This document shows positions 1 through 10,794 of a stretch of 64,000 nt of DNA, one piece after another. This DNA is from Nephrocerus scutellatus (lineage: Eukaryota; Arthropoda; Insecta; Diptera; Pipunculidae), in assembly GCA_947095585.1 (NCBI GenBank), contig OX352763.1, positions 104,573,908-104,637,907 on the forward strand, read 5' to 3'. Position numbers and translations under genes: made by a program. The notes under the pieces are model-generated. The model was not told the DNA's origin, searched no databases, and worked only from the letters and a program-made list of their open reading frames with translations. Each line of letters begins with the position of its first letter. Position 1 is the first letter of the stretch.

Positions 1-1922
1 ATTATTTCAAAACTACCCCGATTGCATTCAAAATTTGCACACCTTGTTTTCTTCAATTAGAGAATGCGTACAGTGACATTCGTTTAAATTTTTTTCGGAC
101 CTAACGTCGAATTTCGAAGAAAGTTTCAGGCTGTCAGGCTTTTACTAAATCCTATTTTTTTTTAAAATTTTAAATAACATATCGTAAAACAACAAGGAAT
201 CGATACTCCATTTTTTTTATAAAACATCGACTAAGCGATCCTTTGTATCATCAGATAACAATAATTGCCCAAAATCAACAAAAGCAAAGTTTGGTGGCGG
301 CATTACGCAACCCCCTTGCCGACGTTCCATTTTAAATATTTGTTGGGAACGACCGACCGTACACCATTCCCTTTGTTAATTCCGCGGCAATACAGTTATT
401 TTATTATTTGTGAACAACATAATAATACGCTTAATTGTTGTATGGCATCAGCATTGTTCCAGCTATATAGAGATAGTCTGTGTATACTGTGTATGTCTGC
501 TCATTCTACTAGACATCCGATTTGGCAACCCCTCAAAAGATACGTAGAACTAGCGTCGTTCTGTTCCGTGTAGATTGCATGTGGCCTTGTGGGTGAATTT
601 TCCTGAACTGAAAGCAACGCCGACCTCTGATGCTTGACGACGACGATTCCTTCCTTTTCTTTTTGTTCATCATAATCCGCCAACAACGTTGATGATTTTA
701 TTATAGTCGGTGTGGATAATGTTGTATTGTGTCAAAAAATTGACTCCCAACACTCGGTCAGGCAATTTGGAAGCCCCTCAGGCAAAACATGGTTATGACT
801 TGATGGGCCATTTCAAAGCACACGACGTTGATGGTCATGAATTCAAAGTGCAATATGTGTGTACATGTATACTCGTATCATCCCTTCATCCTTGACAGCA
901 GAGCATAGAAAACATATTGTTCCTTTTGAGAGACCGGCAAAGGGAAAATCAGTTAACACTCTCTGTACACACGTCATGTATGACGTACATATATTGGTGG
1001 CATCAGATTGAGCGAAGGACACACAAATTACATGCCTAATACCACACAATACCGCACTGGGGACTTGAGAACTTTCTTCTTCTTCTTCTTCTTCTACTTC
1101 TTCTTCTTGTTCCACGGTTATCTAAACAAAACGTTGAAAAATTGTTATAGAGGATAACTACAACCCCGAACATGACCGAACCCACAGTTAGAGATGGTTT
1201 TATGAGGTGTGAGAGTGGGGAGTGTATGCGGCGGATGACTACGCGGTTTCTTGCCCTTATCTGTTTCTTTCCATTGTGTTGACGTGTTGATGATGTTTAC
1301 TCTCAACTCCACCCACCTTTTTGTGTCTGAAATATGTTTTCACTCGGTGAAAATTTCAAGTAAGAGTATAAGAGACTTGGACGGAAAAGAAAACAAAAAG
1401 AGCAGAAGGGACGGTCGGTCGGTCGGTCGGACCGACATCAGGGTGATAATTTGTTTTCATTAAAATTGTATTTCGTTTCCAGGGTATTAAGGCGTTGGCA
1501 GGTTATGACTTTATTAATTTCTTGTTAAATGGAACCAGACGCTGGCTGCTTCAGTATTGAAAGATTCAGCGTAGGAGCGAGCAAGGCTAAGTGAGAAATT
1601 TGATGCGATTTAATATGAAATGATTACGGCGGAAAGTAGGCGTTACGATGATGTTATGGTGTTGGTCCAGACCCTTATGTTATGTGTGTGTTATGCGATA
1701 AAAATAGCTTCGTTAGAAGGCGTTGAGCGTCATTCAAGATTTATTAACTTGTTTCTTGTGGATTTTGGTTGTTGTTGTTTTTTTTTAAATCAACATTTAA
1801 TTATCTTTAGTTTTTTCATCGCACCACCGCTGTTAGGAAGGAGAATAATTTTAAAATATTACCACAGCCGGAGATTTTTAGATTTAGACAGATAGTTTCT
1901 TTATTTATAGCAGAGTGTTAAA
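1..1922. other. intergenic DNA without a recognisable gene
   Basis: No open frame here resembles a known protein; the frames are short and low in complexity. The first 75 bases contain a phrase close to the internal unit of the HINE-like repeats found later (a 'cccgatt..ttcaaaatttgcacac' pattern followed by 'attagagaat'), so a decayed element end may start the window. The only other structure is a TTC microsatellite and a short CGGT run near 1411..1431. Confidence 0.5.
1074..1109. repeat. (TTC)n microsatellite
   Basis: An almost perfect run of TTC triplets with a single interruption (a 'tac' near the middle). On the minus strand it reads as a Glu-rich stretch, which is a property of the repeat and not evidence of a protein. 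Confidence 0.85.
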
Positions 1923-2483
1923 ATATTGTTACGAAAAGTAATTAGTAAGATAATGGGGTTCGAATCCTAGATAAATCGTAATGCGTCCACAATAACGCCA
2001 TAGCTAGCATAGTTTAGCTCAAGTGTGCAACGTTCCATTTAAAACTCTTTATTTACAAATAAGAGCTATGATATAGCACGTATCGCTTAGCTTAGCTTAG
2101 CTGAAATGTGCCAGGGGCATAAGCACTAAAATTAGAATTAAGAATAGCATACATTTAGGTTACACGACTTATTAGATTATTTGAAATTTGAAATGTAACC
2201 GCCTGTAAGTTCGAATCATTATGTATTGGTCAAAAATGTAGTCATATAAGTACATATAAGTATCGTTGTAAATAAGGGAATAAGGCTACAATTTTCTGGT
2301 CTTTTCTCGAGATTTCTGTCTATAAGATTGGAAGTTTCTGGAAGCTTTTCAATGAGCATAAAAGGTGGCGTTCGCTGCAGAGGATTCATTAGTTATTTGG
2401 AATTTAACCAGTCAAGTTGTAAAACTTCTTGCAAAGTAATAAAGCTACCACCTAAGAGAATTATTGTAAAGTATATACATGTA

Positions 2484-3400
2484 AAGGGTTATCCATTTCG
2501 CGGTTTCAAAAGTATAGGGCTGGAATTCGACATCTGTCAAACTAAGTTGTTAAAACAATTTTTTTTTTCAGTTGAAAGTCTGACATTTACGAAAATGGAT
2601 TGCTTAACTATCGCACAACGCTTGAAAATTGTAAAAACCTACTACAAAAATGGTGATTCTGCCACAGCCACATATCGTGCTTTAAGAGGAGATTATGGTT
2701 TACATAATCGTCCAACTACGCAAGCACTTGTCGTATTTGGGGTTCTGAGAATCCTCAAGTAATTGAAGAGAGGCCATTACATCCACAAAAATTCACTGCT
2801 TGGTGCGCTCTTTGGTCCGGAGGTGTGATTGGACCTTACTTCTTCGAAAACGACAATGGAACGACTGTCACCGTCAATTCGGAGGTTTATGGTCATATGC
2901 TAACCGATTTTTTTTTGCCTGCTATTGAAGAATACGACTTAGAAAATATGTGGTTTCAACAAGACGGTGCCACATGCCACACAACTCGAGCGAATATGGC
3001 TTTATTGCAAGAGACATTTCCTGGCCGCGTAATTTCTCGTCGTGGCGATATCAACTGGCCACCAAGATCATGCGATTTGACACCGCTTGACTTTTTTTTG
3101 TGGGGCTACGCGAAAGACCGTGTTTATGCAGATAAACCTTTAACTCTTGACCACTTAAAAACCAATATTCGTCAAGTTATGGCTGAGATACCGCCCAATA
3201 TGTGTCAAAAAGTGGTCAAAAATTACCTCAAAAGAATTGATGCTTGCAACAATTCGCGTGGTGGTCATTTAAATGATGTAGTATTTCACACATAATGTCA
3301 CTGTTCAAACTTTATAATAAAAAAGAAATATCATTATAAAAAATATTTTATATGTGTTTTATTTACGTTTACTTTTGAAACCGCAAAATGGATAACCCTT
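2484..3400 (+). mobile_element. internally deleted mariner, DD41D (rosa-like) type
   Basis: The element is bounded by 30-bp terminal inverted repeats (2484..2513 and 3371..3400, one mismatch, starting AAGGGTTATCC) and flanked by the TA dinucleotides at 2482..2483 and 3401..3402 expected of the Tc1/mariner superfamily. The total length of 917 bp is shorter than a full mariner of about 1.3 kb because the transposase gene has lost its middle. The element sits inside the LTR at 1927..3560, so it is younger than that LTR. Both ends look intact, so it could have been moved by transposase from another copy. Confidence 0.88.
2595..3295 (+). pseudogene. mariner transposase, internal deletion with frame change
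   Basis: A DDE transposase acts by cutting the element out and joining it at a TA site. The ATG at 2595 opens the N-terminal helix-turn-helix region ('MDCLTIAQRLKIV...'), which runs to about 2730. The reading then resumes in another frame at about 2732 with the IWGSENPQ motif that normally lies well inside the catalytic domain. Everything between, including the second DNA-binding helix set and the first catalytic Asp, is missing. The second Asp is in QQDGATCH, and a later Asp in DLTPLDFFLWG follows after 41 residues, giving the DD41D spacing of the rosa family described from tephritid flies. The frame ends at TAA 3293..3295, followed by an AATAAA. This copy cannot encode an active enzyme. Confidence 0.85.
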
Positions 3401-3560
3401 TATTATAAGTGTGCATTTAAAAGTTGTCCAATATAAAATTGTGAACTTGTGTTATTTTTACTGTTTTGTAAATTAATGTTATTATTTGTAAATTAATAAA
3501 CTTGTGTTGTGTTTTATTTGCAAAATCCTTTACGAACTCGAAAGCCTAAATTTCGTAACA

Positions 3561-3884
3561 ACATTTTGTACAGTCAATACAGGGATTTGATATGTTACTG
3601 TATTTTATTTCTGGAAAAGTTTATAATTAAGACTTAACATTTAAATGTAGTTCGGAAGGGAAAAAGCTTTTGTAAAACGTTCAATTTGATTTTGACACTA
3701 TTTACTATTAAAGTAAATCCAAACATATATGAATGAACTGAAGAAAAACTAAATTTTTCATTACAAAAAAAAAAAAACTAAAATAAATAACAGAAAATTT
3801 GAGCAATTAAACTATTTATCAAACGATTTGCCGACACTTGACAGTTTATGAAAAACTTTCGCTTATTTTTAAATTTTGTTTGTT
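3561..3884. other. short intergenic stretch
   Basis: AT-rich DNA between the LTR and the first HINE-like element, containing a run of 12 or more A residues near 3766. No gene or repeat family was recognised. Confidence 0.4.
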
Positions 3885-4745
3885 TGTTTGTCGTGGAATC
3901 TTGCGATAAATTTTTAACCCACTTCCCAAAGTATAATTTCATTGAAACTTTGCACACATGCACATCTCCGACGACAACACTTTCTATTAAAATTTGGGGC
4001 CCGCCGGACCTCGGGGTCGGGCGCACTATACAATTACTTTACAAAATGTACCCGATTATCTTCAAATTATAAATGCATGTGTAACTCCGATGGACAACAC
4101 TTTTTGTAAACATTTTGGAGAGGCCCCATACACATTTTTTAAAAGAAATACCCCGATTTTCTTAAAATTTCATATATATGTGCATCTCCGATGGATAACA
4201 CTTTTTGTAAAAATTTTGGAGACGGGGTCGTGGGGTTTAATACAAATTTAAAAAAAATAACTCGATTTTCTTAAAATTTCATATACATGTATATCTCCGA
4301 TGGACGACACTTTCTGTAAAAAATTTTGGAGTGAACGAACCCTGAGGCACGAGGCGTGCCTATATACATTTTTTAAAAATAAGTCAGTTTTTTTTCAAAT
4401 TTTAAACATGTAACACTGATGGACAAAACTTTTTATAAATTTGTTGGAATGATCGGGCTCTGAGACCCGAGTGGTGCCCATGTAAATTTTTTTAAAAAAA
4501 AAGCCCGATTTTCTTCAAATTTTAAACAAATGAATCTTCAATGACGACACTTGCTATTGAAATTTGGAGTTATAGGGTCGTTAGTTCGGGGGCTCCTTTA
4601 CAATTTTTTTACACATGTGTATCTCCGGTGACAACAGTTTTTGTAAAAATTTTGAATTAACCCGGTTCAAACTTTGCACAAATATATATCTCCTATTAGA
4701 GAATTTACATGAAAATTTTCAATTTTTATGGGTTGTTTTTTTCGT
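3885..4745 (+). repeat. HINE-like tandem-repeat element, copy A (5'-truncated)
   Basis: Several units of roughly 100-125 bp follow one another. Each has a 'cgattttcttcaaatttt' core, then 'cacatgtgtatctccgatggacaacacttttt', then a GC-rich segment with 'gggtc' and 'ggggccc' words. The right end has the family's terminal signature: 'agagaatttacatg' followed by 'tttttatgggttgttttt'. The usual left end (AAATTCTCTATATTAACTTC) is missing, so the copy begins inside the element. It belongs to the same family as the elements at 4832, 13686, 23955, 35573, 37180, 46453 and 53213. Confidence 0.75.
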
Positions 4746-4831
4746 TTTTATTTTTTTATGTATATTCATTTTTGGCTCCTTCGTGCAGCAATCTGGTTGA
4801 ATAATGCCAAGGCAGATCCAAACTTATTTCT

Positions 4832-5350
4832 TAAATTCACTATATTAACTTCACGTGCCCGTGGCTGACTGGCTGGTTGGCTGGTGGATAGAATCTTGTG
4901 ATTAATTTTTAACACTTCCTAAAGCCCGATGTTATTCAAACTTTGCGCACATGTGTATCTCCCATGACAATACTTTCTATTAATTAATTTGTGGCACCTC
5001 GTGCCTCGGGGTCGGGGGTCTCCCATACAAATATTTTACAAAATTTACCCGATTTTCTTCAAATTTTGTACGCATATGTATCTCCGATGGACAACACTTT
5101 TTGTAAAAATTCCGAAGTGATCGGTCCCCGGTGTCGGAAGGACCCATACAAAATTAAAAAAAAAAATTACCCGATTTTCTTCAAATTGTGGAAAAACTAT
5201 TTGCAAACATTTTGTAGTGATCAGGAAAGGGGGCTCCCAAACAATTTTTTTTAAAAATATACTCGATTTTTTTCAAACTTTGCACATTGCGGTAACCACC
5301 CCGATTAGAGAATTTACACGAACAATTTTAAATTTTATGGGTTGTTTTTG
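4832..5350 (+). repeat. HINE-like tandem-repeat element, copy B (both ends)
   Basis: The left end is 'aaattcactatattaacttcacgtgcccg' in shortened form, followed by a GGCT/GGTT-rich stretch. The right end is 'gattagagaatttacac' plus 'atgggttgtttttg'. Three to four internal units lie between. The AAATTCnCTAT word at the left and AGAGAATTT at the right are inverted copies of each other, so the element has short subterminal inverted repeats. Confidence 0.75.
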
Positions 5351-5587
5351 TTTAACAACTTATTTTGAGCAATTTGTAATTTTTTTTAGAATGTAATGGA
5401 GCACAGTCTCCACAAGATGGAGAACCATATAAATACATTGCTTGAAAAATTATTTTTTCAACTTCAATGCCATGATGAAAAAGAAAAATGTTTTGAATAT
5501 TTCCTACGGTTACTTCATGCCTGCATTCAGTATAATAAAAAAAACATTTTTTGGATATGGACGTAAAAATAGGTAGGTAGTACATTG

Positions 5588-5662
5588 GCACCTATAGGTT
5601 ACAGAATACTAATGAGAATGGACAATGAGTCATAGAGATGGCAGCAAGCAATAATTTGTATA
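5588..5662 (+). mobile_element. RTE-like LINE, small endonuclease fragment
   Basis: About 70 bases match the sense strand of the larger RTE-like copy, where it encodes 'MDNESKRWQQAII'. Here the frame reads 'MDNES.RWQQAII' with a stop at the dot. It is a decayed scrap ending where the SINE begins. Confidence 0.6.
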
Positions 5663-5668
5663 TATATG

Positions 5669-5971
5669 TAATAATAATAAATAATAATATTTGGCGCGAC
5701 ATACCATTGCGGTCCAAGGCCTAACTTCTCGCGACCATTTGTGCTGCACATGTTAATTTTTGGACACAAATGGAAGGGACCTACAATTTAAGGCCGGATC
5801 CGAACGGCGAATTGAGAAGCTTTCCGTGACAAGGTATTAATTACTCTCGAAACGTTTGTCACCTATTCGCGAGAGGTGGAACACCGTGAGAAATGCTTTT
5901 GGTGTTGCTGGGATTCGAACCTGAACCTCCTGCGCAGCAGCCATGTGCGCTACCACTGAGCCACGGCGCCC
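5669..5971 (-). mobile_element. tRNA-derived SINE, full length (copy 1)
   Basis: Read on the minus strand, the element opens with a tRNA-like head of about 75 nt: GGGCGCCGTGGCTCAGTGG (polymerase III box A) and, further on, GGTTCGAATCC (box B). A body of about 200 nt follows, and then a 3' end reading GCGCCAAATATTATT that runs into ATT repeats. The same body occurs at 35939..36225, and diverged copies lie at 21711 and 58733. Intact A and B boxes suggest it was once transcribed by RNA polymerase III. It is not a working tRNA: the head cannot form a complete cloverleaf acceptor stem and is fused to the body. Confidence 0.85.
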
Positions 5972-6054
5972 ACAGTAATAATAATACCGTACTAAATTTT
6001 CTCCTCACCGGCGACAAAGTAGTGTTTCACTTACTAAAAGTTACTGTCAGTTAC

Positions 6055-6150
6055 TGATCCCCGACGACGACCGCGGCATGAAATCGGCAACACGATTTGA
6101 AGCTTTTCTCATGGAACGTACGCTCACTGTAAAGATCTCGAGCTGCATAG
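6055..6150 (+). mobile_element. RTE-like LINE, 5' end fragment
   Basis: This is similar to the 5' region of the RTE-like copies at 19.1-21.5 kb and 42.7-45.8 kb, sharing 'cgacgacgac', a 'tttctcatggaacgtac' phrase and the following 'ctcgagctgca' also present in the 21.3-kb copy. It is the start of an element that otherwise is not continued here. Together with the scrap at 5588 it shows rearranged RTE pieces around the SINE. Confidence 0.6.
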
Positions 6151-6659
6151 AACCTTTTCTTTATAACTAGCACACGCTTCAAGGGATTTGCGCCCATACA
6201 ATGCCTTGGCACAGCGTGAGCTTAGAAATATTGGCATAGAAGAACGAAAGAAAGTGTTGTGCACAATCGTGTCCACAAACCTACATTTTTGGCTCTCATC
6301 TTGATTACTTTTACCATCAAACTCAATCGTACATGCGAGTACCACAATATACAGCAACTGTATATGACATGTACAGTATCGTATCATATTATGTATTTAG
6401 AATCTACGTAAATGATCAATGCGTTGAGTAAAATTCACTTGTTTTTTAAACACGAATCGAACCCGGTGTCCTTCGAGCTGGATCTAACGATACTACCAAT
6501 TGCATCACCGGCACTGAGAAAGCTAATAAGCTAATAAATATAAGGCCTATATAAGAGAAATCCAAACGAAGAAGGGTGTCTTACAGAATATCTCATGCAA
6601 GTCGTCATGGGCTTGGGGTGGGGTTTTTATTCCCGAACCAAGAAATTCATCAACAAATA
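6151..6659. other. no gene; possible decayed tRNA-like head near 6450
   Basis: Nothing codes recognisably. On the minus strand around 6447..6515 there is a box B-like word (GGTTCGATTC) with a weak box A-like word upstream, suggesting a very old SINE head. Near 6565..6605 a short stretch resembles the endonuclease coding sequence seen at 16.5 kb. Both calls are weak. Confidence 0.35.
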
Positions 6660-7365
6660 GTGAAAGTATTGGACTAAAAACCGATGCCAAAAGACCTGAG
6701 AAGAAACATTCTGTGCCTCTATAAATCCATACAGATACTGGTTTACGCAGACGATATTGACATCATTGATGGAAACTCAAGAGCTATACAAAAAGCTTAC
6801 ATCCAGATCGAGAGGGTGGCACAAAATCTGGAGCTGTACACAAAATTTCAACAAAACCAAATGCATGGTGGTCACCGTCTGCCAACGGAAGGTTGAACAT
6901 TAGAACGTCAATTAAGAGAGTGCGGAGCGAATTTGGAGTGGTGCAATTTTTTAACTATCTCGGGTCAATTGTATTAGCCGACAAAGTATGGAATCAGAAA
7001 TACGAACACAGTTAATTAAAGCCAGCAAAGCTTACTTTAGTCTGTCAAGACTTTTCAAATCCAGGAATTTAACCATGCCATCCAAGCTGATGCTGTATAA
7101 GACTTTGGTCATACCTTTTAGTCGCGTTCGAGAGAAATTATTACGGAGAATTGTTGGTCCTGTATATGAGGAAGGACGATTCCGACGAGATCTACGAGCA
7201 TCTCCGCGATGTCGGCACCGTGAAGAGAATTAAGCTCGGTAGGCTTTAAAGCGCAGGACACCTAGCTGGATGACATCGGTGCAAAATCAGATCGGTGGTG
7301 AGTGGTGCTTAGCAAGAGGCGGTCTTACAGCTAAATATAATGATGATGATGATAATGAAGGAAAA
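6660..7365 (+). mobile_element. RTE-like LINE, reverse transcriptase and 3' end fragment
   Basis: Reading across three frames gives the reverse transcriptase active-site region (ILVYADDIDIID), then the conserved 'FGVVQFFNYLGS' and 'ASKAYFSLSRLFKSRNLTM' segments. The C-terminal 'EIYEHLRDVGTVKRIKLGRL' region follows, and a 3' tail of ATGATGATGATG. The element is 5'-truncated, as is usual for LINEs made by target-primed reverse transcription, and several frameshifts and stops make it inactive. Confidence 0.7.
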
Positions 7366-8814
7366 ATAAAATAAAAAATAAGTTATTAAAAAGCGATTGG
7401 TTAACCAACACATCACAAATCCAAACATCCTTCATCTGGAAATCAATCAGTTCATCCAAAATTAACCGATTCAAAATTGCGGACTCATTTTCAAAATTTA
7501 GCGTCACATCTGTTTAATTAAAAACCGACAATGGCTACAAAACCGCATTATTGAAATTTTCATCAGTGATGTTTTGGTTTAGAGGGCAATCCCAAAATGA
7601 AATTAACATCAACATTTCATCCAATGGCATTACCGATGACAGCACATCCTCCTTGGAAGCCCCATAGAGTCAGCAGACTGCTGGCGTCGCGACGTACGCA
7701 CATCCGCATTCATTTAGTTACTTTTTATTTTAAAATTAAACGGCGGATGATTGATGTTCAGAGGTATATTTACCGAATCAGTGCAGCCCGGGGGTAATTT
7801 GCACGCACCGAGTTGGTTCTGTCTACCCTTTTGAAACTTGCAAGACGAACGAGCATTCGACAGGATTTCAACCATTGAGTTGTTTTATTAAATTTCATGC
7901 GGTTGCCTCTGGCACCGCTACTCCAGTAGCATTGTCCTGTCTGCACAGAATGCAAACGGCACACACACGGTTATATCTTAATATTGTGTACCAACCCATT
8001 GGCAGAACGCAAACTCCACCCTTATTTGGCTACCCCCTAAGCAATCTATCGTTTATTTAATCTGTACAACGACATTCTAGATACAACGGCCAGACGGACA
8101 GACCGACCGAATAACCGACCGACAAATGATTGGTTTAAGAAACATATTGACTGTGAAAAGTCTATTAAATTAGAGTGAACGATGCGATAAGGCTAACAAG
8201 AAAGGAATGTTCTGACGTCTGTGTGTGGGAGCACAGGGGACATTTTAACGAGAACGAATTGAAAACGATGCGACCGACGCAGACGAAGGGTCGTATTAAG
8301 GATGCTTAGAACAACCAACCGAAAAGTGTAATAAACACCCTTGCCATCGTTGTCGTTGCCGCAATGGCCAAAGCCAGAAATCAATGTAACAGTTACAACA
8401 CCAACCAAAACAACAACATCTCTATCAAGAGAGCAGATTTCAATTTAGGTAAAGTGCGCTCGTACATAATGTTTGTAATCTGATGGGATTGAGAGGGGGA
8501 GTTACTGTGGAATATTGCAAGGCCATTCAAACAGCTCATGGGAAAATGCGCACGTTCTCTCACGAATGATTTAAATATTTGCTTTTCTTTCTTTCTGTTG
8601 ACATAAGGACTAATGAGCTTTATATTGAAGTATTTGATTGTAAATAATATTGGCCTAATATGGGAATCTCGTGGATTGTCGCAAATTATGAGTTTCTTGC
8701 GATTTTCCGAATTCCCATAGTTTCGAATCTCAGAAAATACCAAAAGTATTTCTCACCGTCTCACCTCTTATTTACTTTATTTACTTCAAGAATGAAAAAA
8801 GAAAAGAGCGCTCC
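7366..8814. other. no recognisable gene or repeat
   Basis: Mixed AT-rich DNA with a short run of GACCGACCGA words near 8096..8126. The open frames, up to 116 codons, show no domain, signal peptide or family resemblance that I recognise. Confidence 0.4.
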
Positions 8815-8985
8815 GTTATGCTGTCTGTTACGCCTGTACGCCTTTGATATTTGTCCTGAGGTCGTCTAAAGTCTCCGGCATAGCTCATGCAATTGACATA
8901 AACAGGCAATTGAACTTTGTCTTCAATAAATCGATGGTTTCGTCAGCTGTGTGGCGCTATCTTGTTAAAAACCTCAGAAGACCCA
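8815..8985 (-). mobile_element. decayed DD41D-type mariner fragment
   Basis: On the minus strand the frame reads 'HTADETIDLLKTKF' and then 'PETLDDLRTNIKGVQA'. These resemble two separated parts of a rosa-like transposase: the stretch just after the second catalytic Asp, and the segment after the third ('LDHLKTNIRQVMAE' in the copy at 2.6-3.3 kb). The part between, with the third Asp, is missing. No inverted repeats were found. Confidence 0.5.
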
Positions 8986-9749
8986 ACCCAACCTTTATCC
9001 AAAAAAAGTCAGTCAACTTGGTCCGGTTACGATCTCCATTAGCGTTGCCAGATCACAGAAGAAGAATTATCGGTCAATACACCTCCAAGACCTTCACCAA
9101 ATAGTCAATGGCAGTGGCTTGAAGTTTCTGGCTTACCAAAATACGAAAAATTTGTTTAGCAACGAGGCCATTGATCGAGAAATAGGCCTTATCTACACTG
9201 ACAATCGGGATCGTTTTTGCAGATGTTTCGGGCCCAATCATTAATGTTACGTCGCAGCTAATGGTCGTTCGGCTTCAGTTTTCGGGTAAAAGATACTCAT
9301 AATGAGAGCCTAGCATGTAAGCCGGCTTGACACAGCCTTTATAATGGTCTGCAGTGTGTTTATTCTTATTTAAGTTAAGTTACGGTTAACTAAGTTCTTT
9401 AAGTTATCCGTAATGAACTTATGTAAGTGATTGCTTGTTTTGTCATTGTCTGCTGTCATTTGCGGCAGCAGTCAAATTTCCGTACCGAATGTCTCACTTA
9501 ATTGCTAACTCCCACATAAGTTAATAAGCATTTGACGAAGACGGCAGAAGTCAACAGATCTAGGGGAGAGAATCTCGATAAAATAATCCGCAATCCAAGG
9601 AAAGACACGTGCGCCGAGGGATGGATGGCCATGAGAACATTTTGGTCGATAGCACGGAACTCCGGATACCTGGCACTCTCCGGTTTCAAGTGGCCTTACC
9701 ACAGTAAGAGGCTCTGTGGTGGTGGACCATCTCTCACTTACAGAAACTT

Positions 9750-10670
9750 ATGGATACTTCGAAAAATTTAAAATTTGAGGGCGATGCTCCTCGAAACGCG
9801 CCAATCTCAGAAGCTATGCACCTCATAGGTCCTACTTCTGAAAGTGAAATAACAAACTATGACAGTACTGACTCCTCAAACATTACCGTGGACTACGTCC
9901 CTGCACAGGTCTTCAACGTGCCAAAATGCTTAGACAACGTGTCCACATCAACTACTTCTGACCTTAGGGACGGAGTGACAAGTTTAGACCTAATGGACAA
10001 AAAGAACAAAAGACAACACCTAAGTGGAGCCGCGAGGAAAAGACTGACCTTCCTTAAACAAACGGGACTCACCCATGACCATGACATGACTCCCTAATGT
10101 CAAACTGGAGACGGCACAGATTTCAAAAATCCAAGACCACATAACGGACGCAGTAGCCGTCACCACTTAGATAGTATAAGCCCTAATTTCCTGGGCTGCA
10201 AAACCAGAAAAGGGTGGCTTTCTGTAAGCTGCTCGGATGAAGACACGGCATCATGGATCACTGAGATAATCCCAAGTCTGAAACCATGAGAAAATGCCAA
10301 TTTGAAAATCGTCGGGGAGGATGAAATCCCTCGCCACCAAATCTTTTACGTTTATCTACCGCATAGTAGAAACGATACAAATGAAAAAATAAGCAGGCGC
10401 CTAGTGGTCCAGAATAAAGAGCTACGAAACGCAGATTGGAAGATTCTGTCACGCAAAGACAAAGAAAACGATTATCTCCAACTTACTGTCTCAGGCTCAC
10501 CAAAAATAGCGGAGAACCTGAAGGGCTCCAACTACAGAGTAAACTGGCTCTTTGGGTCTGCATACTTCAGACTCAAGAAAGAACAAAACAGAAGTAAACA
10601 GGAATCAGCGAAAGCTGGACCCAGTAAAGGGCTATCAAAACCAGGGCAACCCTGCCTTACCGAAAGTTAA
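9750..10670 (+). pseudogene. LINE ORF1 protein with DUF4780-like domain
   Basis: A single frame of about 306 codons is interrupted by two in-frame stops (TAA at 10095, TGA at 10287). The C-terminal part, from 'TEIIPSLKP' through 'RLVVQNKELRNADWKILSRKD' to 'NWLFGSAYFRLKKE', resembles the DUF4780 domain common in ORF1-type proteins of insect retrotransposons, which probably binds the element's RNA. A Lys/Arg-rich patch ('KKNKRQHLSGAARKRLTFLK') precedes it and a basic Gln/Ser/Lys tail follows. The start codon is a guess, because the upstream frame is open for only a short way. The closest alternative is an ORF1 of another clade; the domain call is by eye. Confidence 0.55.
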
Positions 10671-10794
10671 GTCCATCACCCAGTCATCACTGCCAATTCT
10701 AAAATCAAGCCCGATGACCGACCACAGAAATCCAACAACTCAGGACACAGGGTCGATACGGCAAACAAACAAAACAAAACAATTTTAATATTGA

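Larger units (their letters stand above)
1927..3560 (+). mobile_element. LTR of an LTR retrotransposon, interrupted by a mariner
   Basis: The sequence starts TGTTACGAAA and ends TTTCGTAACA, the inverted TG...CA ends typical of LTRs. The same ends occur at 40272/40827 and 42701/48648. Just inside the right end lies an AATAAA followed by a stretch ('ttatttgcaaaatc..ttacgaact..aaagcctaaatttcgtaaca') shared by all copies. Removing the mariner at 2484..3400 and its TA duplication leaves an LTR of about 715 bp. The flanks are ATAT on the left and ACAT on the right, a 4-bp target duplication with one mismatch. No internal retroviral-type domain is attached, so it looks like a solo LTR. A Ty3/gypsy-type origin is likely from the 4-bp AT-rich duplication but is not proved. 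Confidence 0.7.

Noticed and set aside
1940..1985. a SINE head near 1955 because of GGGGTTCGAATCC
   Set aside because: Only a box B-like word is present, inside LTR sequence, without box A at the right distance or a SINE body.
2328..2762. a 144-codon protein starting at 2328
   Set aside because: The frame runs from LTR sequence through the mariner inverted repeat. The transposase start at 2595 fits the family, and the frame ends by a deletion artefact.
5900..5971. a tRNA gene on the minus strand
   Set aside because: Boxes A and B are good, but the head is fused to a repeated body found at four other places and lacks a paired acceptor stem, so it is the 5' part of a SINE. The same holds for 36165..36229, 21711..21785 and 58733..58810.
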